Source: Boesenbergia rotunda
Lineage: Eukaryota; Streptophyta; Magnoliopsida; Zingiberales; Zingiberaceae
Assembly: GCA_024364735.1 (NCBI GenBank)
Contig: JAGFNQ010000948.1
Span: 23,554 to 87,553 of the forward strand
Direction: 5' to 3'
Length of the DNA stretch: 64,000 nucleotides
A program made the position numbers and the translations under genes. The notes beneath the pieces are model-generated. The model saw nothing but the letters and a program-made list of their open reading frames with translations, made no database searches and was not told the origin of the DNA. Of this stretch, positions 35,938 through 48,279 are shown one piece after another. Position 1 is the first letter of the stretch; the number at the start of each line of letters is the position of its first letter.

Positions 35938-37060
35938 ATTTATGGCAATACAATTCAAAGTTAAGTATAAACATATAACAATTAAGAAATGAAGGAGTAT
36001 GAATAGTATGTGTAGATTAAAAAAAAATTTATACTCCCCCTAAATCCCTGAATACTTGTGTTATATCCCTTAACTTTGACCTTTCCTCCCCCTTTGACAT
36101 ATATCAAAAACATACATGGGCGAACAAGGTATCTAATAGGGAGTTTTGAGTTTCACCAAAATAAATTTAAGTAAGGGAGTTTAAAAACATAGTTTTCAAG
36201 AAAAACTTTAAGTAATGGATTTCATAAAAAATGATGTTCAAGGTAATAGGTGTTTTGAAAATACATGAAGCTCCCCCTTAATGTGACAACTCTTCTCCTT
36301 ATAAAAAAACTTGCAAAAACTTGCAACATAGTTTTCAAGAGTAACTTACTTAGCTAATATTTTGGAAACAGGTTTTCCTTTTAAAAAGGTTCAACATTTG
36401 CACTCATAGAGAAATTTCCTTGGAACATATTTTGTGCATTAAAACCCATTTTTACTTGAAAAAAATCTTTAAATAGACAAGTTTTTGCTGAAACATAGAT
36501 TTTTGCTTAGAAACATTTGTCAAAAATTTCAAAGGTTTTTGCTCAGACAAACTTTGTTTACTAAGAAAGATTTTGCTTAGAAATATTTTCAAAATAAATG
36601 TACTTAGTGCTTTAGAGGTTTTGACAGTACTTTGAAGATGCTTAGACCAATTTTAAAGCACTTAAAAATACTTAGTGAAAACAAGATAAAATTTAAAAAT
36701 TTCTCTCTCCTGACCATATATCAATAAGGAACTTTTTGAAAGAAAAAAATGTGTGTATCAGAGCTTATGAGTTTTGAAAATATAAAAATACTTAGTATAA
36801 TTCTGAAAGCACACAACTTAAATTGCACAAAAAACTCCGCTTTGAAAGATATTGTGCAATTTTGGAAAAAGATTTTGTATTTGTAGTCAAGTCTTTAGAA
36901 AATTCATGTACTTAGAACACTATTGCTTTAGAAAGGTATTAGTACTTTTGGACACATTACAATTTGAAAAAATAGAAGTACTTTTTAAAAGATACCATGC
37001 AATCTTTGAAAAATATAAGTACTTTTAAACATAATATTTTAAAAGAATTTAATATTATTT
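35938..37060 (-). other. AT-rich non-coding part of element C
   Basis: The sequence is rich in short runs such as ttgaaaa and acttagt, with oligopurine boxes like the one next to the LTR (ctccccct on the plus strand at about 36033, 36082 and 36270). I see no gene. Confidence 0.6.
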
Positions 37061-37079
37061 TGAGATCATGATACTTTAC

Positions 37080-37870
37080 TTGGTTTCTTTTTCAGTCTGA
37101 CACAATCCTAGGAAACCTTGTTAACTACAAGATATTTTCCTAAGTGTCTTGGAAAATTTTCCAATGTCAAGTATTGTTTTCTAAGGTATTTCAAAAATAA
37201 TTTTATAAGCCACAAAAATATTTTAAAATAATATTTTGTAAGACAAATTAAATATGTTTTCGACACAATTTTGAAAATATAGTGTATGAAAACTTATTAT
37301 TTAGAAATGTTTAATAACTCTTTTAATTTGACCTCCCCCTAAATTTGACGCAATCCTTGGAAGCTTGTTGACCACAAGTATTCTTCCTCTAAGTCTTTAG
37401 GGTTCAGTTCAGATCAAAGGAATTTATCTAACAATTTCAAAAAAAACATTTCAGAAATTCTTCTTTTGACTCAAACTCCCCCTAAATTTGACACATCCTA
37501 GGAGTCCTTGTAGATCATGAAGTGGACCTTCCTCTGTGTCTTTAGGGTTTATTAAACTTAAAAGAATAATTTTGAATAACCTTCTGAGTATGATAATTTT
37601 CAAGGAGATACATTTTTGAAAACATAACTTGAAATGATAACACCGTTTTCGAAAAATATTTTGAAATAATGATAATTTTTCAAACAGATAGTAGTATAAG
37701 AAGGTTTTTGAATCAATTTTTGAAAACCTTATCGAGATGATAATAAGATTTAGAGCATAAGGTTTTTGAAAAAAATTTAAATTTTTTGAAAAGTATTAAA
37801 AGAAACACCCCCTGTATCCAACACAGTCTGACTTTTATCTAAGTTCCTTAAGGGGTTTCAGTGTGCAGGT
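37080..37870 (-). other. Stem-loop cluster of element C
   Basis: Units at about 37092-37165, 37325-37405, 37465-37550 and 37805-37865 correspond in order to those of elements A and B. Core hairpins are CTTGTTAACTACAAG (37117-37131) and CTTGTTGACCACAAG (37364-37378). The third unit pairs CCTAAA with TTTAGG and GACAC with GTGTC. Confidence 0.75.
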
Positions 37871-38334
37871 TTGACTATGTTGACTAGGGTTGACTATTTT
37901 GACCAAGTTTTGACCAATCCATGACTAAAACAAAACAAGTCCTAGATTATATTTAAAACGAGTCTATCGAGATTTTTAACATGAAATTTCATATTAAAAA
38001 AAATGCTAGATATGAAAAAATAGGGTACAGTACAATAAATTGAAAAAATAAAATAGAGATAAGTTTGAATAACTTTTGCAAACCTTTTCATTTAAAAGGA
38101 TAGTGAATTATAATTTTAGGTTCTAAATGTCTCACCCAGTTCTACGTGATTAAGCATGTTAACCTTATGGGTTTTGTGAGACAAATATTTTAATTTTGAA
38201 AACATGGTTAATTTTGAAAAGTTAGATTAATTTTGAAGATAATTTGTTTTAAATTTATTTTGAAAAGGAATATTTGAATCTAAGATTAACTGAACATTTG
38301 TGTTAGATTCGAATTTGACAAAGAGTAAATTGAA

Positions 38335-38578
38335 TCTGAATTTCAAAAATTAGCTTCCAGGTCTTAGCGAGGCACTAGGCCTTCGTTGGTCGTAGCCTTA
38401 TTGGATCATCAACCCTTTCCTTGACAAAGACTTTTAGTGAAATTTCATTTTCAAAATTACTTTTTGAAAAATTCTGGTCTAACTAGCTCGGGTCTTGGAT
38501 CGGTAGCTTCGGCTAGTTCCGCCAAGATGGCGTCCCTAACGTACTATCATCTCACCTCCACCCAATACTATGTTGTTC
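38335..38578 (-). other. Conserved non-coding block of element C
   Basis: It matches 17530-17772 of element A along nearly its whole length (shared strings include cactaggccttc, tttcattttcaaaattac and cctaacgtactatcatctca). It lies between gag and the stem-loop cluster, the same place as in A and B. Confidence 0.78.
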
Positions 38579-38680
38579 AACTTTCAGTTAAACTGTTTTG
38601 TCCTTAAACTAATCAATCCTAATTTTAAGAAAAAAAACATAAAAATAAAAAAACATACAGTTAAAGCAAAAAAAAATGAT

Positions 38681-39511
38681 CTAAGTTACATCATAATCAT
38701 AATAATATTCTGGATTATCAAAAACAGCAATATTATTAATTAAATTTTCTAACAAATTAGCCTTAACTAATTTATAAGATTCAATCATATTATTCATGGT
38801 AAATAATGGATTTTCAAATACTGTAAACTTACCTTTCTCGATCGTTTGTCCAGTGCTCTTGTAATGATCACGAGCTGATCGGACCATATTGGGTCGATCT
38901 CCCTCATTGTCTTCTGATTCCGAGTCTGAGTAGGACTCGAGTACCGGTTGAAGCTTCTTCTTTGGAGTTTTCCCTGCACTTGAAATTATACATTCCTCGA
39001 CCATTATAGTATCAGTTTGATTATTTAATTATAATTCTGGAACAAATTCAAAATTGATTACCATTTTTGTCTCAATCACTTTACCTTCTAACTCTGGCTC
39101 GAATTCGCAATCAAGTATCGTGTCTATCTCATCTTTTGATCCGAAGTTAACTTTGAAGTCTGGTGTTGATTCTTCAATATCGGAGCTCTCTTCGTGTAGA
39201 TTGATTAACTTTTCCCACATCTCCTTGGCACAGTTGAAGGATCCGACCCGCTTCAATTCTTCATTGGTTAGGCCACATTGTAGGATTGTAGTTGCCCTTG
39301 CATCCGTCTCGATCTTCCTCAGGGTTGGTTCATCCAGTTGGTCCCACGTAATTGATAGTCCATCTTTTGTAGGGAGGTAGAACCCTATTTGAATGATCAT
39401 CCATATGTCCATATGGGCCTTCAGATGGAACTCCATTTGACTTCTCCAATAATTGAAGTTCTCGCCGGAGAATAGCGGTGGACGGGCACTGTTCCATTCT
39501 TGGTTGGCCAT
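38681..39511 (-). pseudogene. Gag-like ORF of element C, one in-frame stop
   Basis: The frame starts at ATG 39511 (MANQEWNSARPPLFSGENF). The first 160 codons look like the N-terminal half of copia gag (DUF4219/UBN2 type): FNYWRSQMEFHLKAHMDIW, ATTILQCGLTNEEL and AKEMWEKLINLHE. A TAA at 39029-39031 breaks the frame. The same frame continues to 38681 with a Ser/Glu/Asp-rich stretch and an Asn/Leu-rich tail. No CCHC zinc knuckle is present, the reverse of elements A and B. One base change separates this from a complete frame of about 276 codons. Confidence 0.8.
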
Positions 39512-40040
39512 TTAGATTTAACCTCGTACAGAAAAGAAGTAACAAAAATGTACCAAGACTTGGTCTTGGATTAGTAGTGCGGGAGAAGGGAAAAATTAGC
39601 TCAAAATAAATGTTGCACGAATTTCGAGGCAGAATAATAATAAAATAATAAAAATAATTTATGACAAATTTTTAAAAATATTTATTTTGTCAATTCTGAT
39701 TAATGATGAAAAAGTGAGACTTTAATGTTTTTAAAAAAATTAGCTCGAATTAAGATAGCACGAATTTAGAGGAAAATATTAAAATAATAATAAAAAAAAG
39801 TTTATAACAAATTTTCAAAAATTGTTCGTTTTATCAATTTTGACTTATAGTGAAAAAATGAGAATTCAAAATTGAAAAATGCGTAAGAATATTTTAGACA
39901 CACCTACAGATATTCATTGTTTGAAAATAAAACGCGAAAAAGATCGAGTGGTGTTGATTAAAAAAGAAAAAATAATAAAAGAAATTTCGTAAATCTGAAA
40001 AATTCTCAAATTGGTGGTTGCACCAAATTTGAGCTTCCCC

Positions 40041-40052
40041 GCTCTGATACCA
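40041..40052 (-). other. Primer binding site of element C (initiator Met tRNA)
   Basis: The minus strand reads TGGTATCAGAGC just inside the LTR ending GATCCAACA, as in A, B and H. Confidence 0.93.
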
Positions 40053-40054
40053 CT

Positions 40055-41473
40055 TGTTGGATCGAGAGAACCGATAGAGGGGGGTGAATATCGAAAAACG
40101 TTCGGATTTAAATTTAAGAGAAATTGCACAACGGAAATTAAAACACAACACACGCAAACACAATTATTTTTACTTGGTTCGGAGCCTAGGTCGACTCCTA
40201 CTCCAAGGCCCACGGTCGTTGACCGTTTACTTTGGGCAATTCTATATGAGGCGCAAAAACAGTTTACACAAATGGATTACAATAGTAGTGTAATAAGCAC
40301 AGAATTAAAATATCGCTCTTTTGTTACCGACGTCCGAGGTAGATCGACTTTTCGGAGCGGAGGGACGTCGTAGGCTCGAGATGGAAAGTTTCCGGAGCAG
40401 AGTGCGGGAGCAGAAGAGCGTAGAAGCGTTGAATCAATTGTTGTTATGAAGCTTGGGGTCGAGGGCCCTTTATATAGCCCTGGGGGCGCCCGGAACGTCG
40501 GGGGCCCCCCCACGTGGCGGTCGATCCGTCAATAGCTCGGTCAGCGTCTGATCCCTTCAGATTTGAGATCCGTTTTGATCGGGGCGCCCGCATTGACCGG
40601 GTCAAATCTTCATCCTCTTGGCTTCGTGAGGGTGTGCTTCGGCAGCTGGCACTGGGGGCGCCCGCGATAGGCGGGGCGCCCGGAGCATCCGGGGTGCCCC
40701 GACATATAACTGTCGAGGCGTGTTTTCGCTCCTGCTAACTTGGGTTGACCTTGGGGGCGCCCGGAACATCCGGGGCGCCCTGCTCAGCTTCTGCCTCACT
40801 CCTTTGAGGCTCTCTGAACTGCAGATACTCAGTCCTTCGGTCCTGCATCCAGGGTTAGTCCAAAAGCAATATTATATTATTTTATACAGCCTTAGCTGTC
40901 TTGGTTCTGACTTTGGGTCTCCAAAATGGAACCCTAGGTTGAACCGACACCTACTGTTCCCTCAACGGGGAACGCGTCCTCACCTACTCCTCTCGGGAGA
41001 ATGTACCTGATGCCAACCGCTCCTTTAGTTGGGATTTTGCCTCGCGGTCCTTGGCCAGGTCTTGGATGTCGAGCTGTCCTTCGCCCGGTGCCTAGCATTC
41101 CTTCGCTAGGGCTTCAGTCCCAGGGTGTCCTTCGCCTGGCGCCTAGCAGTCCTTCGCTAGGGCTTTTCACCCTGGCATTCCTTCGCCAGTGCCTAGATGT
41201 CCTTTGCTAGGGCTTTGTATCCTGGCAGTCCTTCGCCAGGTGCCTAGCAGTCCTTCGCTAGGGCTTTGTATCCTGGCAGTCCTTCGCCAGTGCCTAACAG
41301 TCCTTCGCTAGGGCTTTGTATCCTGGCATTCCTTCGCCAGGTGCCTAGCAGTCCTTCGCTAGGACTTTGTATCCTGCACACTCAGTGAATATTGTTAGAT
41401 CACAAACAAACTTAACTTTGAATCCTTTGCCAATATCAAAACAAGGTTCGATATGGTGCTTCCTGCACCAACA
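40055..41473 (-). repeat. Element C, right LTR (its 5' LTR)
   Basis: TGTTGGATCG to GCACCAACA, 1419 bp. It lacks some palindrome and hairpin units present in the left LTR. The hairpin array is at about 41044-41363 and GGGCGCCC palindromes at 40482-40790. Confidence 0.92.
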
Positions 41474-42261
41474 GATCACTCCCTGGATGCCCTCCGGCTA
41501 GCTCGTGTAGCTCCTTGTGAGTGGAGAAACCTCGCCACAATCCCGAACAAACCTCTGAGCTCTAAGATTACTATTTGGCCTTTAACCAAAGCTAAATTCA
41601 TCAAAAGTCTCAGCCAAAATGAAGCCCTTTTAAATAGAGCTCACTTCTATTTTGGCCGCTACCAGTCAACTACCCCCACTCAAATTCGACCGTTGTAAGG
41701 CAAACGTTCGAATTCTCAGCCACTACCAGTCGACTGCCCCCATAGTAGTCGACTGATGTTTCTGTGGGGTTTACCAGTCGACTGCCCAATCACCAGTCGA
41801 CTGCCCTACCTAGGTTTCCTTCCCGAGTACAATTCTCTCAGCACTCGACCCCTAGGATTTCCCGAGTACATTCCCTCAACACTCGACCCCTCACAACTCA
41901 GCTGACTCTTCACCAGCAGCCTTATTCTGTTGCCTTCGCGCCCTCTTCATCTTCGATTCCCATCTCTCGGATGCGCACACAAGCCCTCGACTTGCCTCTA
42001 TGCCACCCTTCACGTATGCCTCGAAGTCCGCATCCCTCGGCTCATCCTCCTTGCTATACTCATGGTCCCTCGGGTGTGCATACAAGCCCACGGCTTGCCT
42101 CCATGCCACCCTTCACTTGAAGTTGTCCAGCTAAGTCCATGTCTATTCTGCAACCCTGCACACTCAAATACACATATCAAAATACAAGGGTAAACCTAAC
42201 TTAAATACTTTGCCCAAACATCAAAACACATGGTCACTCCGGACCATAGATTACCCCAACA

Positions 42262-43218
42262 ATCTCCCCTTTTTTGATGTTTGGCAATACATTTAAGTTA
42301 GGAAAAATAAATAGCAAATATGCATGGATCTTATCCCAAGGCATCCCCACACCTAACCTTCCCAAATTAGGAATTTTATCAAAACGGGCTTTTTAAAACC
42401 TTTCCAAGGCTCCCCCTACATTGGACTTACAAAGGCTTTTTAAGAACCCCTCCAAGGTCCCCCTTACGCCAAGAATGGAGCAACAATGCTCCCCCTTTAC
42501 CTAGGCCCCCCCTAGACCTAGGATTTCCCGCAAAGGCATGTTTGGTTTCCCACTTAAACCCAACACTTCTCCCCCTTTGCCATACATCAAAAGACTCCAA
42601 CAATTTCCCCCTTATTGGATCTTTTAACCTCTAATGATTATACACAAAGTGTACTAGCCCCCCATACACTTGTTTTACATCATTTGGACACTTTTTAATT
42701 GCTAAAAACCCAATTCAGCCTTTACCAGTCGACTGCCCCTTGGGCCAGTCGACTGGCACTCTGAAAAACCAAATTTTAGCTTTCTGAACCCAATTTCAGA
42801 AATGCACCAAATTTCACAAATCTCTAAAAATTCCTAAATTTTGTGGAGAGGTTTGTTGTACCCATACCTACTTGGAAAAAATACATCCACCCATGTATCT
42901 ATCACCAATCCCAAGATTGACACAAAACCCAAAACTAGCTAAATGGTTTAATTAAACCTTGACCTAAAGTCCTAGTTTTGGTTTCCTCTTGATGTCTTTG
43001 CTCATACCAATTCACAATGCATCCCTAGCATTGATTTATATGACATTTATATATCAAAAACCAATTCTCATGCTTTATGACCCCAATGTCATATTTCCAA
43101 GCATGAAACATATACCCATGTGCCAAAACCCAAGACTTGAGACTCAAATCCATCTCCAACTCTTTTGGCACACTTCATGGTCCATCTAGACCTCCGAGAA
43201 ACACCTCTCGAGATCCAT
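42262..43218 (-). other. 3' non-coding region of element D
   Basis: The polypurine tract abuts the LTR at 42262-42276. Several more C-rich boxes (ctccccc type) follow. Two copies of the CAGTCGACTG palindrome occur at 42726-42755. No protein frame with known motifs is visible. Confidence 0.6.
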
Positions 43219-44233
43219 TTACCATGAATCCCAAAGACTCCTAGAGCTCCCCCTTGAGCTTTTAGCCCTAGCCACCTCCCTAGGTGACTCAACAAACACT
43301 AGACCACACCGGTGTACCCTCGGTGACTCTTGGCCTACAAACTTAACCTTCTTAACCTTAGACACCTTGTCCTTGGTTAAGTCCTTCCTTTTTATTTTAA
43401 ATGACACCCCCTTGTCATTTTTGGACTTTCCCTCCTTGCCATAATCATATGCTACCCTAGCATATTTCTTTCCATTGGCATTGGAGACCTTAGATCGGTA
43501 TCCCAACCCCGATCTATCATTGTTGGGTTTTAGACCACCCAACACCATACCTAAACCCTTAGATCCAATAGTGAATATTTCTAGGGTTTTCTCTAACCTA
43601 TCAAGTTTTTCCCTCAACGCTTGATTTTCCCTTTCTAGGTTCTCAAACCTAAAATCAGCATGTCCCCCTTGGACATTCCTAGACCTACCCACCTTCCTAG
43701 GCATATGTCTCTCCTTCTTGGGATTTTTGCCTTGATCCTTAGGTCTAAAGGTCTTGGATTTAGCATGATGCATGACTTTCCTAGGGTTTTGATCTACAAT
43801 ATTGACCTTATTTTTATTATGATATTTAAAACCAAAAGTATGCATGGATAAATAATTAACCTCATTTCTAACATGCATGGAGGAGTTTAAATTTGAATTA
43901 CATTTAAACTTAATGTTAGGGATTACCTCCCTTACCCTTGTAGCTCACCCTGGATGTGAGCTTTTCTTCTTTTCTTCTTTTTCTCATCTTCTCAAATGCT
44001 CCATTTTCTTGAACTCTCCTTTTCTTGGACACTTGGTGTGATAATGTCCTAGCTCTCCACAAGTGTAGCACCTAATGTCCTTCCCTACAGCCCACATTAG
44101 ATTTTAAATGAATGGACCCGGGTTTAGAGTTTACCTCCTTTTTACCTAGTGAACACTTGTCCTTGTAGTGCCCCTTCTTGTTGCATCCAAAGCATATGAT
44201 GTGGTCCTTAATCCTTGCTTTGGTGGAGGTAGG
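43219..44233 (-). pseudogene. Element D gag, C-terminal part: zinc knuckles and SIRE-like spacer
   Basis: From 44228 leftward the minus strand gives a knuckle CFGCNKKGHYKDKC, then after a frameshift a second one CYTCGELGHYHTKC (about 44020-44060). A further open part at 43878-43219 has a basic linker, a coiled coil (LERENQALREKLDRLEKTLE) and a glycine-containing spacer (IGSKGLGMVLGGLKPN, then SGLGYRSK). This series is that of SIRE-type gag. The protein frame is broken at least twice and separated from its N-terminal half by element B. Confidence 0.8.
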
Positions 44234-45764
44234 TGTTGGTGCAAGTTGCATCAATGATGTTCCTCTTTAAGTGTTTTAATGTTTGACAATACACTTAAGT
44301 TAGTGATACAATGAACAGACAAAGGGGAGCAAAGGAGAAGTAACCTAAGTAGAAGAAAAGTCCTAGTTAACCTAGGCATCGAAAGCCTAAGACCCAGCGA
44401 AGGGCTGCTGGGCACCTAGCGAAGGGTTGCTAGGCATCGGAACACTAAGATCCGGCGAAGGGCTGCTAGGTATCGAAACCCTAAGACCTAGCGAAGGGCT
44501 GCTAGACATCAAAGACCTAGCGAAGGGCTGCTAGGCACCTGGCGAAGGACTGCTAGGGAATGAAGACCTGGCGAAGGACTACTAGGCACCTGGCGAAGGG
44601 CTACTAGGGAATGAAGTCTTGGTCCAAGGGACTGAGCAACTTAGCTAAGCGATGACTAAGGACAGGAGTAGAGACGGGTCAGGGTTTGGGCGTCTCGAGG
44701 TCCGGAAGTATCGGAAGCTAAGCAAAAGTTCGCCCGACGGAATGGGTGGCAACCGTCTCCTGAAAGGAGTAGGTGAAGGGCAAGTTCTCGGGGATGGGAA
44801 CTTGTGCCGGTTCGACATAGGGTTTCGTGGAGATCCGAAGTCCGAACCAAGTCCTTAAGGCTAATATTATATGTATATGTGCTTTGTATTTGTGTATCTT
44901 GCAGGTACCAAGATTAGAAGACAAAGTAGGCTGCTGGATGCCCTGAAGCAGGGTGCCCCCATGCATCCAGGGCGCTCCCATCAGTGGGGGCGCCCAAAAC
45001 AAAGAAGAAAAAGTGCAGTTAAGTGAAGCAGGCAGAACAGGTGTCAAGAGGGGCGCCCGGAGCGTCCGGGCGCCCGGGTTCAAAGCTGTATTTGCAGTTT
45101 CGAGCCCGAAACACAGATAAGCCCTCATGAGGGCGCCCGAGAGGTCCGGGGCGCCCTGGTCAAAGGTTTTATCAGCTGCGGAGAGGTCGACGCGGGGATA
45201 AGGTTTGACCGGGTTTATCGGGGCGCCCCCAACGTCCAGGGCGCCCGTAGGAAGCCTATAAAAGGGGCTTCGACCCCTCTGCTTCAGACACAATTGCTAA
45301 GTGTCATTCTGATCATTTTGACCGACGACAAAACGCTAAAGACGAGGCTCTACGACCGGGAGGCTCCAGGAGGAAGTGCGCGGCACTTCGGAGGTCCAGA
45401 TCGGCCAAGCTTCAACTTTGTTTTGTTCGGTTTGCATTTAATTTTCCGTACTTAATTTTATGTACTTGTGCTTGTATTTCTACACTGTAAGACGGGTTTT
45501 CTCCGCCTCCAGAAATTTCAGAAAGGAGACCAATAGTGGACTCACGTCGAGTACATAGGCCTTGGACGTACTGACCCTGGGGGGTTGGTAACCAAGTAAA
45601 TAAATCCCGCTGTGTCCCTGTGTATTGCTTTTATTTTGTTTATTTACTTTTCCGCTGTGCTACTAACGTTCTAAGTTCAGAACGATCTGAGTTTTTCTAC
45701 GAAGTTTCTGTGAGAGTTTTTCACGGTCGATATTCACCCCCCTATCGACGGCACCAGTCCTACA
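44234..45764 (+). repeat. Element B, 5' LTR
   Basis: TGTTGGTGC to GTCCTACA. The hairpin array lies at 44393-44609, with a unit of arms CCCAGC and GCTGGG at 44393-44412. GGGCGCCC palindromes are at 44947-45252, directly followed by a TATA box (TATAAAAG, about 45257-45264). Confidence 0.92.
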
Positions 45765-45766
45765 AT

Positions 45767-45778
45767 TGGTATCAGAGC
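45767..45778 (+). other. Primer binding site of element B (initiator Met tRNA)
   Basis: TGGTATCAGAGC follows the LTR end by two bases. Confidence 0.93.
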
Positions 45779-45866
45779 CGAGCCGCTCTTCACCGGGCTA
45801 ACCGCCGCGGAGCGACAACGCCAGGAGTTGAGGGGGAGCCCAGGGGTGAATCTGGTACATTTTTTA

Positions 45867-46841
45867 ATGTCTAATTTTAAATTGCATATTATTTGTTTCA
45901 CATGCAGGGAGAGAGGGCACTATAAAAATCAGTGTCCTACTCGTAAGACTCGGTCTACACCACCGGCGGCAAAGGGGTCACCAGCGCCAAGAGTCCGAAA
46001 AAACAAGGATCACGTACAATGCTTCAAGTGCGGAAAATACGGACACTACAAGAACAAATATCCGACAAAGGTACGCAAAATTTACGTTCCAAAAAGTTTC
46101 AAAATTCTTGCACTGTCTTTAGATAATTTAGTTAATTTTTCTGATAAATTAGATTTACTGCATAGTAAAATTAATATTTTGCATGACAAATTAGAAAATG
46201 CAGATATGACTAAAATATCAGAAATTAATTATTTAATTCAGAACATTAATTAAGTAATTTCTAAAATAAATTATCATAACTTTATTTCTAATAATTTTAA
46301 TTCTGATAATTTTAATTCAGATAACTTAAATCCTATGGATAAATCTGAATTAAAAAATCTTAAGGATAATTCTGAATTTGAAAATCCTTTAGATAATTTT
46401 GAATTCAAATTTGAAAATCCGTTATATAACTCTGAATTCAAATTCAAGAATTCCAAAGATAACTCTGAAATTAGTGAAGATAATTCTGAGGATAATAAAG
46501 ATAATTCTGAGAATAATAAAAATAATTCTGAGGATTCTAAGGATAATTCTGAGGATAGTGGAGATAATATCTCTTTTGATAATAATTTAATCATTCCATT
46601 AGATAATCCTGAAAAATTAACTAGTGGTCCATTTTACTCCACCTACTTTGAGGATATTGAAAGATCTAATCTTGAGGAGGAGATAGAATTGTCTAAGATA
46701 AAGGTCATGGTTAATAAAAATGACAAAGGTTCAAATAAATCAGAATTACTACAGAAACTTGAAAAGAAAAATAAGGATGAGTCAGAAATTTTTGAAATAA
46801 TAAAAATGTTGAACCTAAATCCACAACTATTAGTAAATTAA
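45867..46841 (+). pseudogene. Two-zinc-knuckle gag-type protein of element B, one in-frame stop
   Basis: Homologue of the intact ORF in element A. The first ATG is 45867 (MSNFKLHIICF). The first knuckle CFTCRERGHYKNQC is whole. The second, CFKCGKYGHYKNKY, has lost its last cysteine to tyrosine. A TAA ends the frame at 46251-46253, but the same frame continues to 46841 with the acidic repeats (DNSE, DNKDNSE units) and the Lys/Glu-rich end. So the product is shortened and probably impaired in RNA binding. Confidence 0.85.
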
Positions 46842-47340
46842 ATGCTAATTAAATTCAAATTAAATTCAAATTAAATTCAGATTCAAATTAAATTCAAATT
46901 AAATTAAATTCAAATTAAATTCAAATTAAATTAAATTCAAATTAAATTAAATTCAAATTAAATGTAAATTAAAATTAAATTCAAATTCAAATTAAATTCA
47001 AATTCAAATTAAATTAAATTCAAATTAAATACAAATTAAATTAAATTCGAATTAAATCTTAATTAAACTCAAAATTCAAATTAAATTAAGTTCAAATTAA
47101 ATTAAATCCAAATTAAATTAAATTTAAAATAAATTATGTCAAATAAAATATTAATTAATTCAAACTCAAAATTAATTCAATTAGATTTTAATTCAAACTT
47201 AAATTAAGACAAATTTAATTAAATCAATTAAACTCAATTAAATCTTAATTGAATCAATTAAATTCAATTTAAATCTTAATCAATTCAAACTTAAATTAAT
47301 TCAATTTCTAATTCAACTTCAATTAACTCTTAATTAACCT
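46842..47340 (+). repeat. AT-rich satellite-like repeat of element B
   Basis: The region is built on aaattaaattcaaatt units and begins at the gag stop codon, as in element A but shorter. Confidence 0.83.
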
Positions 47341-47649
47341 GAATCCAACTAAAATCTTAAATAACTTAAACTCAAACTGAAATAAAATTTTACCCAAACT
47401 GTAACAATTAAAATTAATAACATTAAACATGTCAAAGTGGGTTGGCATATTCACGGGTTCACACGACATGTATCAAATCAAGAATTTGATACATTTTTAG
47501 AAACTTAAATAAAATGATTTGAATTGTTTGACTCATGCATAATTGTCATGCCATGCATTTGCTACTTCTTTTAAATATATGACATGTCATTCATATTTAA
47601 ATTTTATGCATATATTAGAACGGCTATAGGAAAAAAGAATAATTGAAAC

Positions 47650-47945
47650 TTGATCAACCTAGTATTGGGTGGCGGTGAGATGATAGTACGTTAGGGAAGC
47701 CAATTCTAATAAGGTCAAGTATACTCTACTTGGTCTCTTTAGACTGGTGAAACTAGCCGAAACTACCGATCCAAGACCCAAACTAGTTAGACCAGAATTT
47801 TTCAAAAAGTAATTTTGAAAATGAAATTTCATTAAAAGGCTTTGTCAAGGAAAGGGTTGATGATCCAATAAGGTTACGGCCAAAGAAGGCCTAGTGCCTC
47901 ACCAAGACCTGGAAGCCAATTTTTGAAATTCAAATTCAAGTCACT
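47650..47945 (+). other. Conserved non-coding block of element B
   Basis: It is the reverse complement of the block in A and C. It contains an insertion of about 45 bp near 47705-47750 relative to A. Confidence 0.75.
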
Positions 47946-48279
47946 TCTTGTCAAATTCAAATCTAACACAAGATTCAATTAAGTCTTAGAGTTAATAATA
48001 AATTAAGAAAAATGATTCAAGCATCTCACAATACACCTATAAGGCAATCATGCTTGTTGTATTGATACATCTAAAATGAGTGAGATGTTAAGGACTAATG
48101 AATTGAAGAATATTTTTCAAAATTGTTAGAATATTTTCCTAAAAATATATTTTCAAAATAGTGCTTCAACATAATAATATTTGTATGGATTTCATGCTTG
48201 TTGATTGCCAATACAGTATATGCTTTCAAAAATTATATTCTTTTGAAAATTGTTTGACTCACACAATTAGACACAAGCC

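Larger units (their letters stand above)
34459..41473 (-). mobile_element. Element C: gag-only non-autonomous LTR retrotransposon
   Basis: It is flanked by perfect GATCA duplications (34454-34458, 41474-41478) within the LTR of element D. Minus orientation is shown by the primer site at 40041-40052 and the polypurine tract at 35923-35937. The internal region carries one gag-like ORF (capsid-type half only), the conserved non-coding block, and the stem-loop cluster. There is no RT, protease or integrase. LTRs are 1464 and 1419 bp and nearly identical, so insertion is recent. The LTR sequence differs from A/B but has the same layout of hairpin array, GGGCGCCC array and TATA box. Confidence 0.93.
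34257..42261 (-). repeat. Left LTR of element D, split by element C
   Basis: The two LTR pieces are 34257-34458 and 41479-42261, about 985 bp together. They match the right LTR from 52684 (tgttagatcgtga, then the agctagaggggg block and ggtggatcac). The LTR ends CCCCAACA at 42261. Palindromes CAGTCGACTG occur repeatedly at 41664-41810, upstream of the TATA-like TATTTAAA (minus strand, about 41628-41640). Confidence 0.88.

Noticed and set aside
41764..42193. Pro/Ser-rich ORFs of 87-118 codons
   Set aside because: They lie in the LTR of element D and run through the CAGTCGACTG region, with no support from codon use or motifs.
46274..46594. Leu/Ser-rich ORF on the minus strand of element B (and 19111-19461 in A)
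   Set aside because: Each lies opposite the acidic repeat part of the gag-type ORF and mirrors its repeats.
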